NCBI GenBank assembly: GCA_038329965.1
Contig: JBBQNN010000007.1
Location: forward strand, 15,337 to 79,336
Length of the DNA: 64,000 nucleotides
Source of the DNA: QHCA01 sp003244095
GTDB lineage: Bacteria > Actinomycetota > Actinomycetes > Mycobacteriales > QHCA01
Direction: 5' to 3'
Shown: positions 50,692 through 60,670 of the stretch, piece by piece
How the letters are laid out: every line of letters starts with the position of its first letter
Position numbering within the stretch: the stretch's first letter is position 1
Program-made: the position numbers and the translations under genes
Notes under the pieces: model-generated
Database searches by the model: none
Told to the model about the DNA's origin: nothing
Seen by the model: the letters and a program-made list of their open reading frames with translations, nothing else

Positions 50692-52230
50692 TCAGTCGAT
50701 GCTGAGTGGCTCGGTCTTTCGCGGGATGAGCAGCAGTGCGGCCAGGCCGAGCACGGCCACCACGACCAGGCCGACGAGAACGTGGTGCACCGCCTGGTAT
50801 AGCGCGGTCTGGACGAACCCCGCCGCCGCCGTGTGCCGCGCCGCACCGGTCTCGGCGAGCACCCGGCTGGCGGCATCCACGCCCTGCGGGATGTGGCCGG
50901 CCAGTGCCGCCGGTGGGTGGGCGAACCGGTGCGCCATCGTCGCGTTGGCTATCGCCCCGAAGATCGCCACGCCGACGGCACTGCCGATCGACCGGCTGAA
51001 CATATTGGTGCCGGTGACCACGCCCCGGCGGTCCCAGCCGACGACCGACTGGATGGCCACCACGGTCGGGGCCGACATGAAGCCCAGCCCGACGCCGATC
51101 AGGAAGCACACGCCGGCAACCTGCCAGACCTGGGTATGGCGCCCGAGCCCCGCGCCCAGCAGGGTTCCGACGACGATGATCGAGGCGCCGAAAAGCGCCG
51201 TGTCGCGGAAGCCGATCCGCAGGTAGAGCCGCCCGGAGACCGAAGCGGCCAACGGCCAGCCCATGGTCAGCGTGGCCAGGGCGAAGCCGGCGACCACGGG
51301 GCCGGTCCCGAGCACCGCCTGCACGAACGTCGGTACGTAGGAACTGAGACCGATCAGCAGCGCGCCGACACAGGCGGCGACGAGGTTGCCGCCCACGAGC
51401 GTGCGTCGCCGGAACACCCACAGCGGCAGCATCGGCTCGGCGGCGCGCTGCTCGACCAGCACGAAGGCGATGAGCAGGGCCGGGCCGACGGTGAAGATGA
51501 GCAGGCTGGGCACTGATCCCCACCCCCAGGCCACCCCGCCTTCGAGCAGCCCGAGGATGACCAGCGAGCAGCCGCTGACGAGCAGCCCGGCACCGGTGTA
51601 GTCGAGATCGTGGTGGCGTCGGGTCACCCTTTCGTGGAAATGCCGGGCCAGCATCCAGGCCGCGGCAGCGCCGAGCGGCAGGTTGACGAAGAAGATCCAC
51701 CGCCAGGACAGGTACTGCGAGAAGACGCCGCCCAGGGTGGGCCCGAGCACGGCCGAGATGCCCCAGACGCTGGCCAGATAGCCCTGCACACGCGCGCGTT
51801 CCTGAACGCTGTAGAGGTCACCGACCACGGTCATCGCGATGGGCTGCAGCGCGCCCGCGCCGATGCCCTGCACCGCCCGGAAGGTGATCAGCGCCGGCAT
51901 GCTCCACGCCGCCCCGCACAGCACGGAACCGAACAGGAACACCGCGATGCCGAAAAACATCACCGGCTTGCGCCCGACGGTGTCGGCGAGCTTGCCGTAC
52001 AGCGGCACGGTGACCGCCTGCGTGACCAGGTAGATCGAGAACAGCCAGGGGAACTGCGAGAATCCGCCCAGGTCACGGACCACCGAGGGGACCGCGGTGG
52101 CGATGATCGTGCTGTCGAGTGCCACCAGCCCGGTGGTCAGCATCAGGGCGGCCAGCACCCGACCACGCGCCGACCGGAAGCCGACGGCCGTCGGAGCGGG
52201 AGACTCCGCCGAGGCCGCTCTCGCCGTCAT
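50692..52230 (-). CDS. MFS drug/proton antiporter, DHA2 (14-TM) type
   Basis: A 512-residue transporter of the EmrB/QacA family with 14 hydrophobic helices. VLAALMLTTGLVALDSTIIA is helix 1 with the DST motif, LADTVGRKPVMFFG the loop 2-3 motif A, and VLGPTLGGVFSQYLSWRWIF motif C typical of exporters. It would expel hydrophobic toxic compounds or antibiotics by proton exchange. No TetR-type gene is adjacent. It is divergent from the DUF445 gene. Confidence 0.92.
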   Translation of the reverse strand: MTARAASAESPAPTAVGFRSARGRVLAALMLTTGLVALDSTIIATAVPSVVRDLGGFSQFPWLFSIYLVTQAVTVPLYGKLADTVGRKPVMFFGIAVFLFGSVLCGAAWSMPALITFRAVQGIGAGALQPIAMTVVGDLYSVQERARVQGYLASVWGISAVLGPTLGGVFSQYLSWRWIFFVNLPLGAAAAWMLARHFHERVTRRHHDLDYTGAGLLVSGCSLVILGLLEGGVAWGWGSVPSLLIFTVGPALLIAFVLVEQRAAEPMLPLWVFRRRTLVGGNLVAACVGALLIGLSSYVPTFVQAVLGTGPVVAGFALATLTMGWPLAASVSGRLYLRIGFRDTALFGASIIVVGTLLGAGLGRHTQVWQVAGVCFLIGVGLGFMSAPTVVAIQSVVGWDRRGVVTGTNMFSRSIGSAVGVAIFGAIANATMAHRFAHPPAALAGHIPQGVDAASRVLAETGAARHTAAAGFVQTALYQAVHHVLVGLVVVAVLGLAALLLIPRKTEPLSID

Positions 52231-52410
52231 ACCTCGACCTTGTCATCGCCGCCTGCCCGGCGCACGCCAGGGTGGACGGTGTGAGGAGAGTCTCAGCGGT
52301 TCGCCGTCGCCTGGCGAGCAACATGGTGGCCGGCCGCCCGATCGCGAGGAGGATCCAGAAACCCGCGTGCTCCGGTCGCCGTCCCAAATGTGATGACCAA
52401 AGATGGAGCC

Positions 52411-53691
52411 ATGTCAACGACTACCGAACCGTCCTTGACGCTGACCGACGTGGAGAGTCGGCAACTGCGTGGCCTGCGCCGGATGAAGGCGGGCGCAGGT
52501 GGCCTGCTGCTGCTCACTGTCACGATCTACGTGCTGGCCACCCGGTGGCGGGCCTCCGGCGGTCCGGCCTGGGCGGGCTATCTCGCCGCCGCCGCCGAGG
52601 CCGGAACCATCGGCGGGCTGGCCGACTGGTTCGCGGTCACCGCGCTGTTCCGCCACCCGCTGGGCCTGCCGATCCCGCACACCGCGCTGCTGCCCACCCG
52701 CAAGGCCGAGCTCGGCCGCCAGCTGCAGCAGTTCGTGGCGACGAACTTCCTGTCCGAGGGCGTGATCCGGGACAAGATCGCCCGCTTCGGCGTGACGGCC
52801 CGGTTCGCCGCGTGGCTGGGCCGGCCCGAGCATGCCGCCCGGCTCACCGCCGAGCTGGCGACGGTCGCAGGCGGTGTGGTGACGGTGGCCCGCGACGAGG
52901 ACGTGCAACGGCTCATCGAGCAGATCGTCCTGCGCCAGCTCGCCGACTACCCGGTCGGGCCCACCGCCGGGCGGTTGCTGTCAGCCGTCATCTCGCAGGG
53001 GTCGCACCAGCGGTTCCTCGACCTCGCGATCGACAAGGCACGGGACTGGCTCACGCACAACCAGGACGCCGTACTCCGGGTCGTGACCGAGCAGGCGCCC
53101 GGCTGGAGCCCACGCTTCGTCGACAAGAGGATCGCCAACCGGGTCTACAACGAGGTCCTGCGCTTCCTGTCAGAGGTTCGTGCCGACCCGCGGCATCAGC
53201 TCCGCCGGACGCTCGACGACTACCTGAACACCCTGGTCGCCAACCTGCAGTCCGACCCGGCGACGATGGCACAGGCCGAGCGGCTCAAGGGCCGTCTGCT
53301 CGGCCACCCCGAGGTACGCCGGGTGGTCGCCGCGCTGTGGATCGCGACCAAGCGCATGATCCTCGACGCGGCCGCCGACCCGTCGAGCGAGCTGCGCCAG
53401 CAGGCGCAGGACGCCCTGCTCGGGTTCGCTCACCGGCTGCGCGACGACGCGGCGCTGCGGGAGAAGGCCGACGGCTGGGTGGAGAACGCGCTGACCCACG
53501 TCATCACCACGTACCGCGACGACGTGACGGCGGTCATCAGCGACACCGTCGACCGGTGGGACGCCAAGGAGGCCACCCGCAAGATCGAGCTGCAGGTCGG
53601 CCGGGACCTGCAGTACATCCGGATCAACGGCACCGTCGTCGGCGCCCTGGCCGGCCTGGTGATCCACGCGCTGTCGGTGGCGCTGTTGTGA
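52411..53691 (+). CDS. DUF445 membrane-associated protein
   Basis: A 426-residue DUF445/YjiN-type protein with one or two N-terminal hydrophobic helices (about 25-75), GGLADWFAVTALFRHPLGLP (family hallmark) and a long helical soluble part (QQFVATNFLSEGVIRDKIAR, ALWIATKRMILDA), ending in a hydrophobic helix (GTVVGALAGLVIHALSVALL). Function is unknown. ATG 52411 is the likely start; ATG 52393 also works. Its stop overlaps the GTG of the next small gene. Confidence 0.85.
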   Translation: MSTTTEPSLTLTDVESRQLRGLRRMKAGAGGLLLLTVTIYVLATRWRASGGPAWAGYLAAAAEAGTIGGLADWFAVTALFRHPLGLPIPHTALLPTRKAELGRQLQQFVATNFLSEGVIRDKIARFGVTARFAAWLGRPEHAARLTAELATVAGGVVTVARDEDVQRLIEQIVLRQLADYPVGPTAGRLLSAVISQGSHQRFLDLAIDKARDWLTHNQDAVLRVVTEQAPGWSPRFVDKRIANRVYNEVLRFLSEVRADPRHQLRRTLDDYLNTLVANLQSDPATMAQAERLKGRLLGHPEVRRVVAALWIATKRMILDAAADPSSELRQQAQDALLGFAHRLRDDAALREKADGWVENALTHVITTYRDDVTAVISDTVDRWDAKEATRKIELQVGRDLQYIRINGTVVGALAGLVIHALSVALL

Positions 53692-53867
53692 GTCTGGCCG
53701 CCGAGCCGGCCGACCCCTGGTACGACGGCGTGCGGCGATCCACCGGCTTCGCCGCCTATCGCCGGCCGACCGAGGAGGTGCCGCCGCACCTGCAACCGCT
53801 GCTCGAGCGGTGCCGGCCCTACTACGACACGATGACCGCGTACCGGGCGACCGGAGCGCCCGGGTAG
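53688..53867 (+). CDS. 59-residue protein coupled to DUF445
   Basis: GTG 53688 overlaps the DUF445 stop (GTGA). The 59 residues (PWYDGVRRSTGFAAYRRP, then HLQPLLERCRPYYDTMTAYR) resemble the closing helix of larger enzymes such as GST-like or sulfotransferase proteins, so this may be a surviving C-terminal end rather than a whole gene. No other partner is seen. Confidence 0.4.
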   Translation: MSLAAEPADPWYDGVRRSTGFAAYRRPTEEVPPHLQPLLERCRPYYDTMTAYRATGAPG

Positions 53868-54038
53868 GCGCCTCCCACGTCCGTGGTCATGCACGTTTTC
53901 GCGGCTCTCCGGCGTGTCGTGCTCACCGCGACCGGCGGCGCACGGGTGGTCTCGGTGCCTGGCTGACGCCGGCCATGCGGTGACACGCCCGGGAGCGTCT
54001 CCCAATACGCTGGGGACCCGACCAGAAGGGAGTGCCAG

Positions 54039-55043
<1,005 letters not shown>

Positions 55044-55112
55044 CTCCGGCCGGCCCCGCGCGCCAGGTGGGCGGCCCACGCCACATGTGTCGCTCGCACC
55101 CGGGATCCTCGC

Positions 55113-56108
55113 CTACCGCCGGACCTCGTCGAGCCGCACGGCGCGCCGCTCGCGCCGGGATCTCTCGCAGGCCTCGGCGACGTAGAACGCCGCCAGGGCC
55201 TCGTGCACCGAGCAGGTCACGGTGCCCCGGCCGGCGACCAGGTCGACGAAGTCGCGGATCTCGGCGATGTATGCCGCCCGGAAGCGGTCGGTGAACTGCC
55301 GGTAGGGCGGGCCGGCCGGGAAGGTGACACCAGGCTCCGTCGACCGCAGGGGCAGCCCGTCGTCGAGGCCGGCCGCGATGCCCTGCAGTGATCCCAGCAC
55401 TTCGAGGCGGACGTCGTAGCCGGCCGCGTTGTAGCGAGTCCCGGACACCAGGGCGAAGGCGCCGTCGTCGAGTGTGAGCAGCGCGGCGACCGCGTCGACG
55501 TCGCCGTGCTCCCGGAACAGTTCGGCGCCGTGATTGGCCCCGGCTGCGTATACCTCGGTCACCTCGCGGCCGGTGACCCAGCGGATCGCGTCGAAGTCGT
55601 GCACGCCGCAGTCGCGGAAGAACCCGCCGGAGTTGGCCAGGTAGGCGGCCGGCGGGGGAGCGGGGTCGAGGGTCGCGGCCCGTACGGTGTGCACCCACCC
55701 GAGCCGCCCGGCCGCGACGGCCGCGCGGGCAGCCGCGAAGCCCGCGTCGAAGCGCCGCTGGAAGCCGATCTGCACCGGCGCCCCGGCGACCTCCCTGACC
55801 ACGGCAAGCGTGGATTCGGCGTCCCCTGCAACCGGCTTCTCGCAGAACACCGGCAGCCCTGCCCGGACCCCCGCGATGATCAGCTCGGCGTGCGCCGCGG
55901 TCGTGGCGGCGATGACCAGCCCGTCGAGGCCGGCGGCGATCAGCGCCTCCGGACTGTCGACGGCCTGGGCGCCCAGCCGATCGGCCTGAGCGCGGACCCG
56001 GGCCGGATCGGCGTCGGCCACGACCAGCGAGTCGACCGCGTCGATCGCCCGCAAGGTGTCGCCGTGTACCATGCCGATCCGGCCCAGGCCGGCTAACCCG
56101 ATGCGCAT
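55113..56108 (-). CDS. Gfo/Idh/MocA-family dehydrogenase (inositol-2-dehydrogenase-like)
   Basis: A 331-residue NAD-dependent sugar/inositol dehydrogenase. GLAGLGRIGMVHGDTL is the nucleotide loop, VFCEKPVAGD has the conserved EKP Lys, and DCGVHDFDAIRWVTGREV carries the catalytic Asp/His pair. GFQRRFDAGFAAAR is typical of IolG-like members. It probably oxidises myo-inositol or a related polyol. It follows the 57-residue basic protein by 21 bases in the same direction. Confidence 0.92.
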   Translation of the reverse strand: MRIGLAGLGRIGMVHGDTLRAIDAVDSLVVADADPARVRAQADRLGAQAVDSPEALIAAGLDGLVIAATTAAHAELIIAGVRAGLPVFCEKPVAGDAESTLAVVREVAGAPVQIGFQRRFDAGFAAARAAVAAGRLGWVHTVRAATLDPAPPPAAYLANSGGFFRDCGVHDFDAIRWVTGREVTEVYAAGANHGAELFREHGDVDAVAALLTLDDGAFALVSGTRYNAAGYDVRLEVLGSLQGIAAGLDDGLPLRSTEPGVTFPAGPPYRQFTDRFRAAYIAEIRDFVDLVAGRGTVTCSVHEALAAFYVAEACERSRRERRAVRLDEVRR

Positions 56109-56129
56109 GCTCCGAGGATGCCAGCGTTG

Positions 56130-56303
56130 TCACCGGTGTGCCAAAGCCCACCGGGGCCGGCCGTGCCGAGGACTGCCGGCCCGCTTCCCGCGCTGCGCCC
56201 GCTGCACGGCCCGGGCCGCGGACACGGTGCGCCGCCGGTCGGCCTCGGCATGCAATTCGTTGAACCGGGCTGTCATCAGCTCGCCCATCAAGTTCGTCGT
56301 CAT
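56130..56303 (-). CDS. 57-residue basic small protein
   Basis: ATG 56303 follows AAGGAGG by nine bases, one of the best ribosome sites in the window. The 57 residues start MTTNLMGELMTARFNELHAE and end in an Arg/Gly-rich tail (RAGSPRHGRPRW). It resembles the 55-residue protein at 14.4 kb in length, acidic helix and basic tail, though not in exact sequence. It precedes the dehydrogenase gene and is probably cotranscribed with it. No function is known. Confidence 0.65.
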   Translation of the reverse strand: MTTNLMGELMTARFNELHAEADRRRTVSAARAVQRAQRGKRAGSPRHGRPRWALAHR

Positions 56304-56487
56304 GGTGTTCGCCCTCCTTCTCGGTATGGCTCGAGAGTGCTGCTAAGGGGGGCGGTGCCACATCGGGAGGGATCCCGGTCTTGGCGGGTTGGTGACTGCC
56401 TAGGGATCGGCGGGGGCCTTACCTGAGCCCGCCGAGAGCGCCGCATCACGGGTCACGATGGTCACGTGCCCGGCGAACCTGTGCTCG

Positions 56488-58398
56488 TCAGTTCAGGCGC
56501 AGTCCGGCCGCGACCCACCACGAGGTCAACCCGGCCGCGTCCTGATCCTTCGCGACGGCCAGGATCGCGATCGCGTCGGCGTCGTAGGTCCACTGGATCG
56601 TCGGCTTCTTGACCTTCGAGTCGGTGTAGCACAGCAGTGATCCGACGATCGTGTTCTTGTCGCTGTCGAAGAACCACGTGGTCTTCGCCGGCGGCTTGTT
56701 GCAGTCGGAGCTCGAGGGATTGAAGGTCTTGACGACGGTGGCGAAGTGTGTCTTGAAGGCGGCTGCCGACCGGTCCTGATAGGCGAAGACGCGCGTCGGC
56801 CGGGTGCCCCCGGTCGACGTGGTGGACGTGGCGCACGACACCGACGCGATCGTGGCGGCGTTGGTGAACCCGGTGTAATGCGTGCAGTCGCTGGTGTCGG
56901 CGACCTCGGGCGGCAGGCGGTCTGCCAGTGCCTGGTCGGCGGTGCTGAGAGCCGTGGTCGACAAAGCCGACGGCGACGGCGACGAGGTGTCGAGCGACGT
57001 GTCCGGCCGGGTGGGAACGCTCGGGCTGCGGTCGCCCTGCTTCCCGCCAGTGCTGACCGCGCGTACGTAGTAGGAGTGCGGTGCGGTCTCGCCACCCGGG
57101 TCGGTGTAGCTCGTCCCGGACACGCCGCTCGCCAGGACCGTGTCGTCCCGGAAGACGTCATAGTGGGCGGCCGACTTCACCGCGTCCCAGTTCAGGTTGA
57201 CGCCGGTCGGGGTCGTGTTGGCCGTGAAGTTCGCCGGCGCCGCCAGCTTCGGATCCTTGCCGGTGGCGAGGATGCCGGCGACCAGCGCCAGCACACCGAT
57301 CAGGACCACCGCGCCCACGGCGATGAAGACGCCCGTATGCCGGCGCCGGGCAGCCGGCGGTGCGGGTGGCCGGTAGGCGGGAACGGGTACGTGGTGCGGC
57401 GGCCGGTAGGGCGGCGGCGCAGGTGCCGGCGATGTCCGGTACGGCGGCGCGGTGGCGGTGCCCATGGGGTGACGGACCGGGGGAGCGGCATGGGGAGGTG
57501 TCTGCGGACCGGTGCCGACCCGCGTCGGCGCGGCCGGTGGTCGCGGCGCCGGCCGGGCCGGAGGCGGAGGGGCGGCGGCACGGGCGGCGGCGATCGGTGG
57601 CGTGGACGACGGGCTGCCGCTGCCGGAGAACAGGTTACGGGCCGCGGGCCGGATGGCCGTCTGCTTGGCCAGCGCACCCTTGACGGCGGGCAACAGCCAG
57701 TCGGGGACGCCGTCGAGGTCGGGCTCCTGACTCTGGATGCGCCAGGCGAGCGCCTCCAGTGCCCCCTCCCCGAAGGGTGCCCGGCCGGTCGCCGCGTAGA
57801 CGAGGACGGCACCCCAGCCCCAGACGTCGGAGGCCGGACCCTCGGCCGTCCCTTTCAGCTGCTCCGGGGACATCCAGCCGGCGGATCCGATCACGGTGCC
57901 GGCCTGGGTCATCGTGGCCATGTCCTCGGTACGGGCGATGCCCAGGTCGACCAGCACCGGGCCGTCGAAGGTCAGGATGACGTTGGCGGGCTTGACGTCG
58001 CGATGGGTGATACCCACCTCGTGCAGGGCGGCCAGCGCCTCGGCCAGGCCGTGGGCGAACTGCCGCAGGGGCGCGTCGCGCAGCGGCTTGGTGGCCTCCA
58101 GCAGGGACGGGCCGGAGATGTAGGCCAGCGCGAGCCACGGCGTGCCGGCGTCGGTGTCGGCGGCGACGAGACCGGCCACCCGCGGGAAGTCCACGGAGCC
58201 CAGGAGGCGGGCCTCCCGGCGCATCCGCTCCCGCGAGTCCGCCGAGGCCGACCCGGGCAGCGTCTTGACGGCGACTGCCTGCCCGTCGGCCCCGAATCCC
58301 AGGTAGACCACGCCCATCCCGCCGGCACCCAGGCGGCCGCGCAGCTCGTACGGCCCCAGCTTCGCGGGGTCGTCGGGTCGCAGTCCATGTAGGGCCAT
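56488..58398 (-). CDS. Ser/Thr protein kinase with fibronectin-III ectodomain
   Basis: A 636-residue membrane kinase. Residues about 10-265 form a PknB-type kinase: GAGGMGVVYLG, Lys in VAVKTLPG, HRDVKPANVIL and VDLGIARTED (DLG instead of DFG), with SPEQL for APE. A Pro-rich linker (270-350) leads to one TM helix (about 357-380), an Fn3 domain (about 385-465, VNLNWDAVKSAAHYDVFRDD) and a Cys-containing extracellular domain to the end. The outer part should sense a ligand and the kinase signal inside. The start is ATG 58398, with ATG 58413 also in frame. Confidence 0.9.
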   Translation of the reverse strand: MALHGLRPDDPAKLGPYELRGRLGAGGMGVVYLGFGADGQAVAVKTLPGSASADSRERMRREARLLGSVDFPRVAGLVAADTDAGTPWLALAYISGPSLLEATKPLRDAPLRQFAHGLAEALAALHEVGITHRDVKPANVILTFDGPVLVDLGIARTEDMATMTQAGTVIGSAGWMSPEQLKGTAEGPASDVWGWGAVLVYAATGRAPFGEGALEALAWRIQSQEPDLDGVPDWLLPAVKGALAKQTAIRPAARNLFSGSGSPSSTPPIAAARAAAPPPPARPAPRPPAAPTRVGTGPQTPPHAAPPVRHPMGTATAPPYRTSPAPAPPPYRPPHHVPVPAYRPPAPPAARRRHTGVFIAVGAVVLIGVLALVAGILATGKDPKLAAPANFTANTTPTGVNLNWDAVKSAAHYDVFRDDTVLASGVSGTSYTDPGGETAPHSYYVRAVSTGGKQGDRSPSVPTRPDTSLDTSSPSPSALSTTALSTADQALADRLPPEVADTSDCTHYTGFTNAATIASVSCATSTTSTGGTRPTRVFAYQDRSAAAFKTHFATVVKTFNPSSSDCNKPPAKTTWFFDSDKNTIVGSLLCYTDSKVKKPTIQWTYDADAIAILAVAKDQDAAGLTSWWVAAGLRLN

Positions 58399-58467
58399 CC
58401 GACGATTCTGCACGACGCGTCAGAGCCCGGGCCAAGCACCGGACCAAACGGCCCCTATTGTCCTGGC

Positions 58468-59007
58468 GTGAACATCGTTCCGGATTCGAAGGACTGGACG
58501 TGGGTGTTGCACTCGGCGTGCCCCGAGTGCGGCCTGGATACCCGGCAACTGCCCCGGGAGGGCGTCGCCGGCCTGCTCAGGGCCAACGCCGGCCGGTGGC
58601 TGGTCGTGCTCGACCACTCGGTCGTCCGGGACCGGCCCGCGCCGGGCGTGTGGTCTCCGCTGGAGTACGCCTGCCATGTCCGCGACGTCTTCCTGCGCTT
58701 CGCCCAGCGGCTGGATCTCATGCTCACCGAGCAAGACCCGCTGTTCCCGAACTGGGACCAGGACGCGACGGCGATCGAACAGCGCTACGACCGGCAGGAC
58801 CCGGCGGAGGTCGCCAGGGAGCTGAGCGAGGCGGCCGAGACACTCGCGATCGCCTTCGAGCAGGTCAGCGGCCCGCTGTGGGAGCGCACCGGGCGCCGCA
58901 GCGACGGCGCCTCCTTCACCGTCGAGACCTTCGGCCGCTACTTCATTCACGACCCGATCCACCACCTGTACGACGTCACCGGCCGCCGGCATGGCGAGGA
59001 AGGCTGA
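58468..59007 (+). CDS. DinB/MDMPI-fold protein
   Basis: A 179-residue DinB-like four-helix protein. VWSPLEYACHVRDVFLRFAQ carries the first His, and FGRYFIHDPIHHLYDV the closing HxxxH pair of the metal site. Relatives are mycothiol- or bacillithiol-dependent transferases or unknown. GTG 58468 is the probable start. Its last 17 bases overlap the methyltransferase start, so the two are coupled. Confidence 0.88.
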   Translation: MNIVPDSKDWTWVLHSACPECGLDTRQLPREGVAGLLRANAGRWLVVLDHSVVRDRPAPGVWSPLEYACHVRDVFLRFAQRLDLMLTEQDPLFPNWDQDATAIEQRYDRQDPAEVARELSEAAETLAIAFEQVSGPLWERTGRRSDGASFTVETFGRYFIHDPIHHLYDVTGRRHGEEG

Positions 59008-59836
59008 CGTGGAGGACTACCGCGTGCTCAACCGCGCCAGCTGGGACGAGCGCGCCCCGGCGCACGCGGCATCGCCGGGCTACTCCTTCGAGCGGTTCGT
59101 CGACGACCCGGCGTACCTCAGCGACGTGGTGCGCTTCGACCTGCCACTGCTCGGCGACGTCAACGGCCTCCGTGGCGTGCACCTGCAGTGTCACATCGGC
59201 ACCGACACGCTCTCGCTGTCGCGGCTGGGCGCGCGGATGACCGGCCTGGACTTCTCCCCGGAGTCCCTGGTGCAGGCCCGTCGGCTCGCACAGCAGGCCG
59301 GGGCCGAGATCCCGTACGTGCAGGCCGAGGTCTACGACGCGGCGGACGTCTTCGGCGCCGGCGAGTTCGACCTGGTGTTCACCGGCATCGGTGCCTTGTG
59401 CTGGCTGCCCGACGTGGCCCGCTGGGCCGGCGTCGTCGCCGGCCTGCTCAAGCCCGGTGGCCGGCTGTTCATCCGCGAGGGGCACCCGATGCTGTGGTCG
59501 CTCGAGGACGGGCGCTCGGACGACCTCCTGGTGGTGCGGTATCCGTACTTCGAGCGCGAGGAAGCCGACGTCTTCGACGACGGCGGCACATACGTCGAGA
59601 CCGACGTGGAGTTCGAGCACAACCGCACCCACAACTGGAACCACGGTCTTGGCGAGATCGTCACCGCGCTTCTCACGGCCGGGCTGGAGTTGAGCGGGCT
59701 GACCGAGCACGACAGCGTCCCCTGGGAGGCGCTGCCCGGCCGGATGGAGCAGGTCGGCGGCGGCGAGTGGCGACTGTCCGACCGGCCGTGGCGGGTCGCG
59801 CACACCTACACCCTTCGGGCGGTCAAGCCGGGCTGA
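58991..59836 (+). CDS. Class I SAM-dependent methyltransferase
   Basis: A 281-residue methyltransferase: HLQCHIGTDTLSLSRLGARM is the SAM-binding loop (usually GxGxGxxT, here QCHIGTD), GLDFSPESLVQARRLA the acidic strand end, FDLVFTGIGALCWLPDVARW the catalytic strand, and GLLKPGGRLFIREGHPMLW the post-II motif. The QCHIGTDT variant defines a recognised actinobacterial subfamily of unknown acceptor. It is translated with the DinB protein. Confidence 0.9.
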   Translation: MARKADVEDYRVLNRASWDERAPAHAASPGYSFERFVDDPAYLSDVVRFDLPLLGDVNGLRGVHLQCHIGTDTLSLSRLGARMTGLDFSPESLVQARRLAQQAGAEIPYVQAEVYDAADVFGAGEFDLVFTGIGALCWLPDVARWAGVVAGLLKPGGRLFIREGHPMLWSLEDGRSDDLLVVRYPYFEREEADVFDDGGTYVETDVEFEHNRTHNWNHGLGEIVTALLTAGLELSGLTEHDSVPWEALPGRMEQVGGGEWRLSDRPWRVAHTYTLRAVKPG

Positions 59837-59837
59837 C

Positions 59838-60440
59838 TCACAGCCGCGCGGCGATGGCTACCGCCAGTGTCGTGGCCTGTGCCAGGCCGCCGTCCGGCAG
59901 GTCGTCGACCTCCGGGCCGCTGATCGACAGCACGAAACCCTTCTTTCCCTTGCGTACGTAGAGGATGGGCGTGCCGCCGCGACCGCTCAGGGCCGTCGCG
60001 TCGTCGCCGACACCGGGGAGGGCGACCTTCTGCAGGCCGGTGGCCGCCCCGGTCTTGACGGCGGCCAACACCCTGGCGATGCCTGCCCAGGTGCCCACGT
60101 CGAGGACCACGCTGGCCGTCGAGTCGCTGGCCGCGTACGTGCACTCGGCCGGATCGGCGTTCTCCAGTGCGGGGCCGAGCGGCTGCCCCGCCGCCCGCTC
60201 GGCCTCGGACTTGGTGATCAGGGCGCAGGGCGTGCGGGTGACCGAGCCGAGGCTGCTGACCGGCCCGGGCTTGCTCGCGCCGGGCCCGGCGGTCGCGCTC
60301 GTGCTGCTTGAGGGACCGCTGCCGCGATGGGATGTCGAGCCCGAGCAGCCGGCCCCGGCCAACAGAGCCAGGATGGTCAGGCCGGTCAGGACGGCGGCGG
60401 GCCGGAGCGGGACCCGCCGCATCGTCGGCTGCGCGTCCAT
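59838..60440 (-). CDS. Secreted lipoprotein, DUF3558-like
   Basis: A 200-residue protein with an N-terminal hydrophobic segment and lipobox AGAGC near residue 32, then a Ser/Thr/Gly-rich spacer. The mature domain (TPCALITKSEAERAAGQPLG, AECTYAASDS, GTWAGIARVLA) resembles the DUF3558 type of mycobacterial and Streptomyces lipoproteins, with two conserved Cys. Function is unknown. GGAGG precedes ATG 60440 by six bases. It is convergent with the methyltransferase and divergent from the propeller protein. Confidence 0.8.
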   Translation of the reverse strand: MDAQPTMRRVPLRPAAVLTGLTILALLAGAGCSGSTSHRGSGPSSSTSATAGPGASKPGPVSSLGSVTRTPCALITKSEAERAAGQPLGPALENADPAECTYAASDSTASVVLDVGTWAGIARVLAAVKTGAATGLQKVALPGVGDDATALSGRGGTPILYVRKGKKGFVLSISGPEVDDLPDGGLAQATTLAVAIAARL

Positions 60441-60670
60441 TTCGTTCCTCCAAGCGGCTTTGTGGAGGTTTCATTTGGGTATGCGGTGGCTTCGAGCTGG
60501 CATCATGCCGGGGTCGGCCCGTCGGCCCGACGTCAGGGTGGGCGACGCCCGGACCAGTTCGTCGTTCTGTGCTGCCCACATCGCCCTCGTGGGTTAGGTT
60601 GCCAGTTGCCCCGACCGGATTCGGGGCCGCATGGCGGGCAATGCCGCCCGCCGGAGAGCTTGGAGGGCGC

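Noticed and set aside
56746..58392. A 548-codon plus-strand frame opposite the Ser/Thr kinase
   Set aside because: It is the antisense of a kinase gene that has all expected motifs; the shadow has none.
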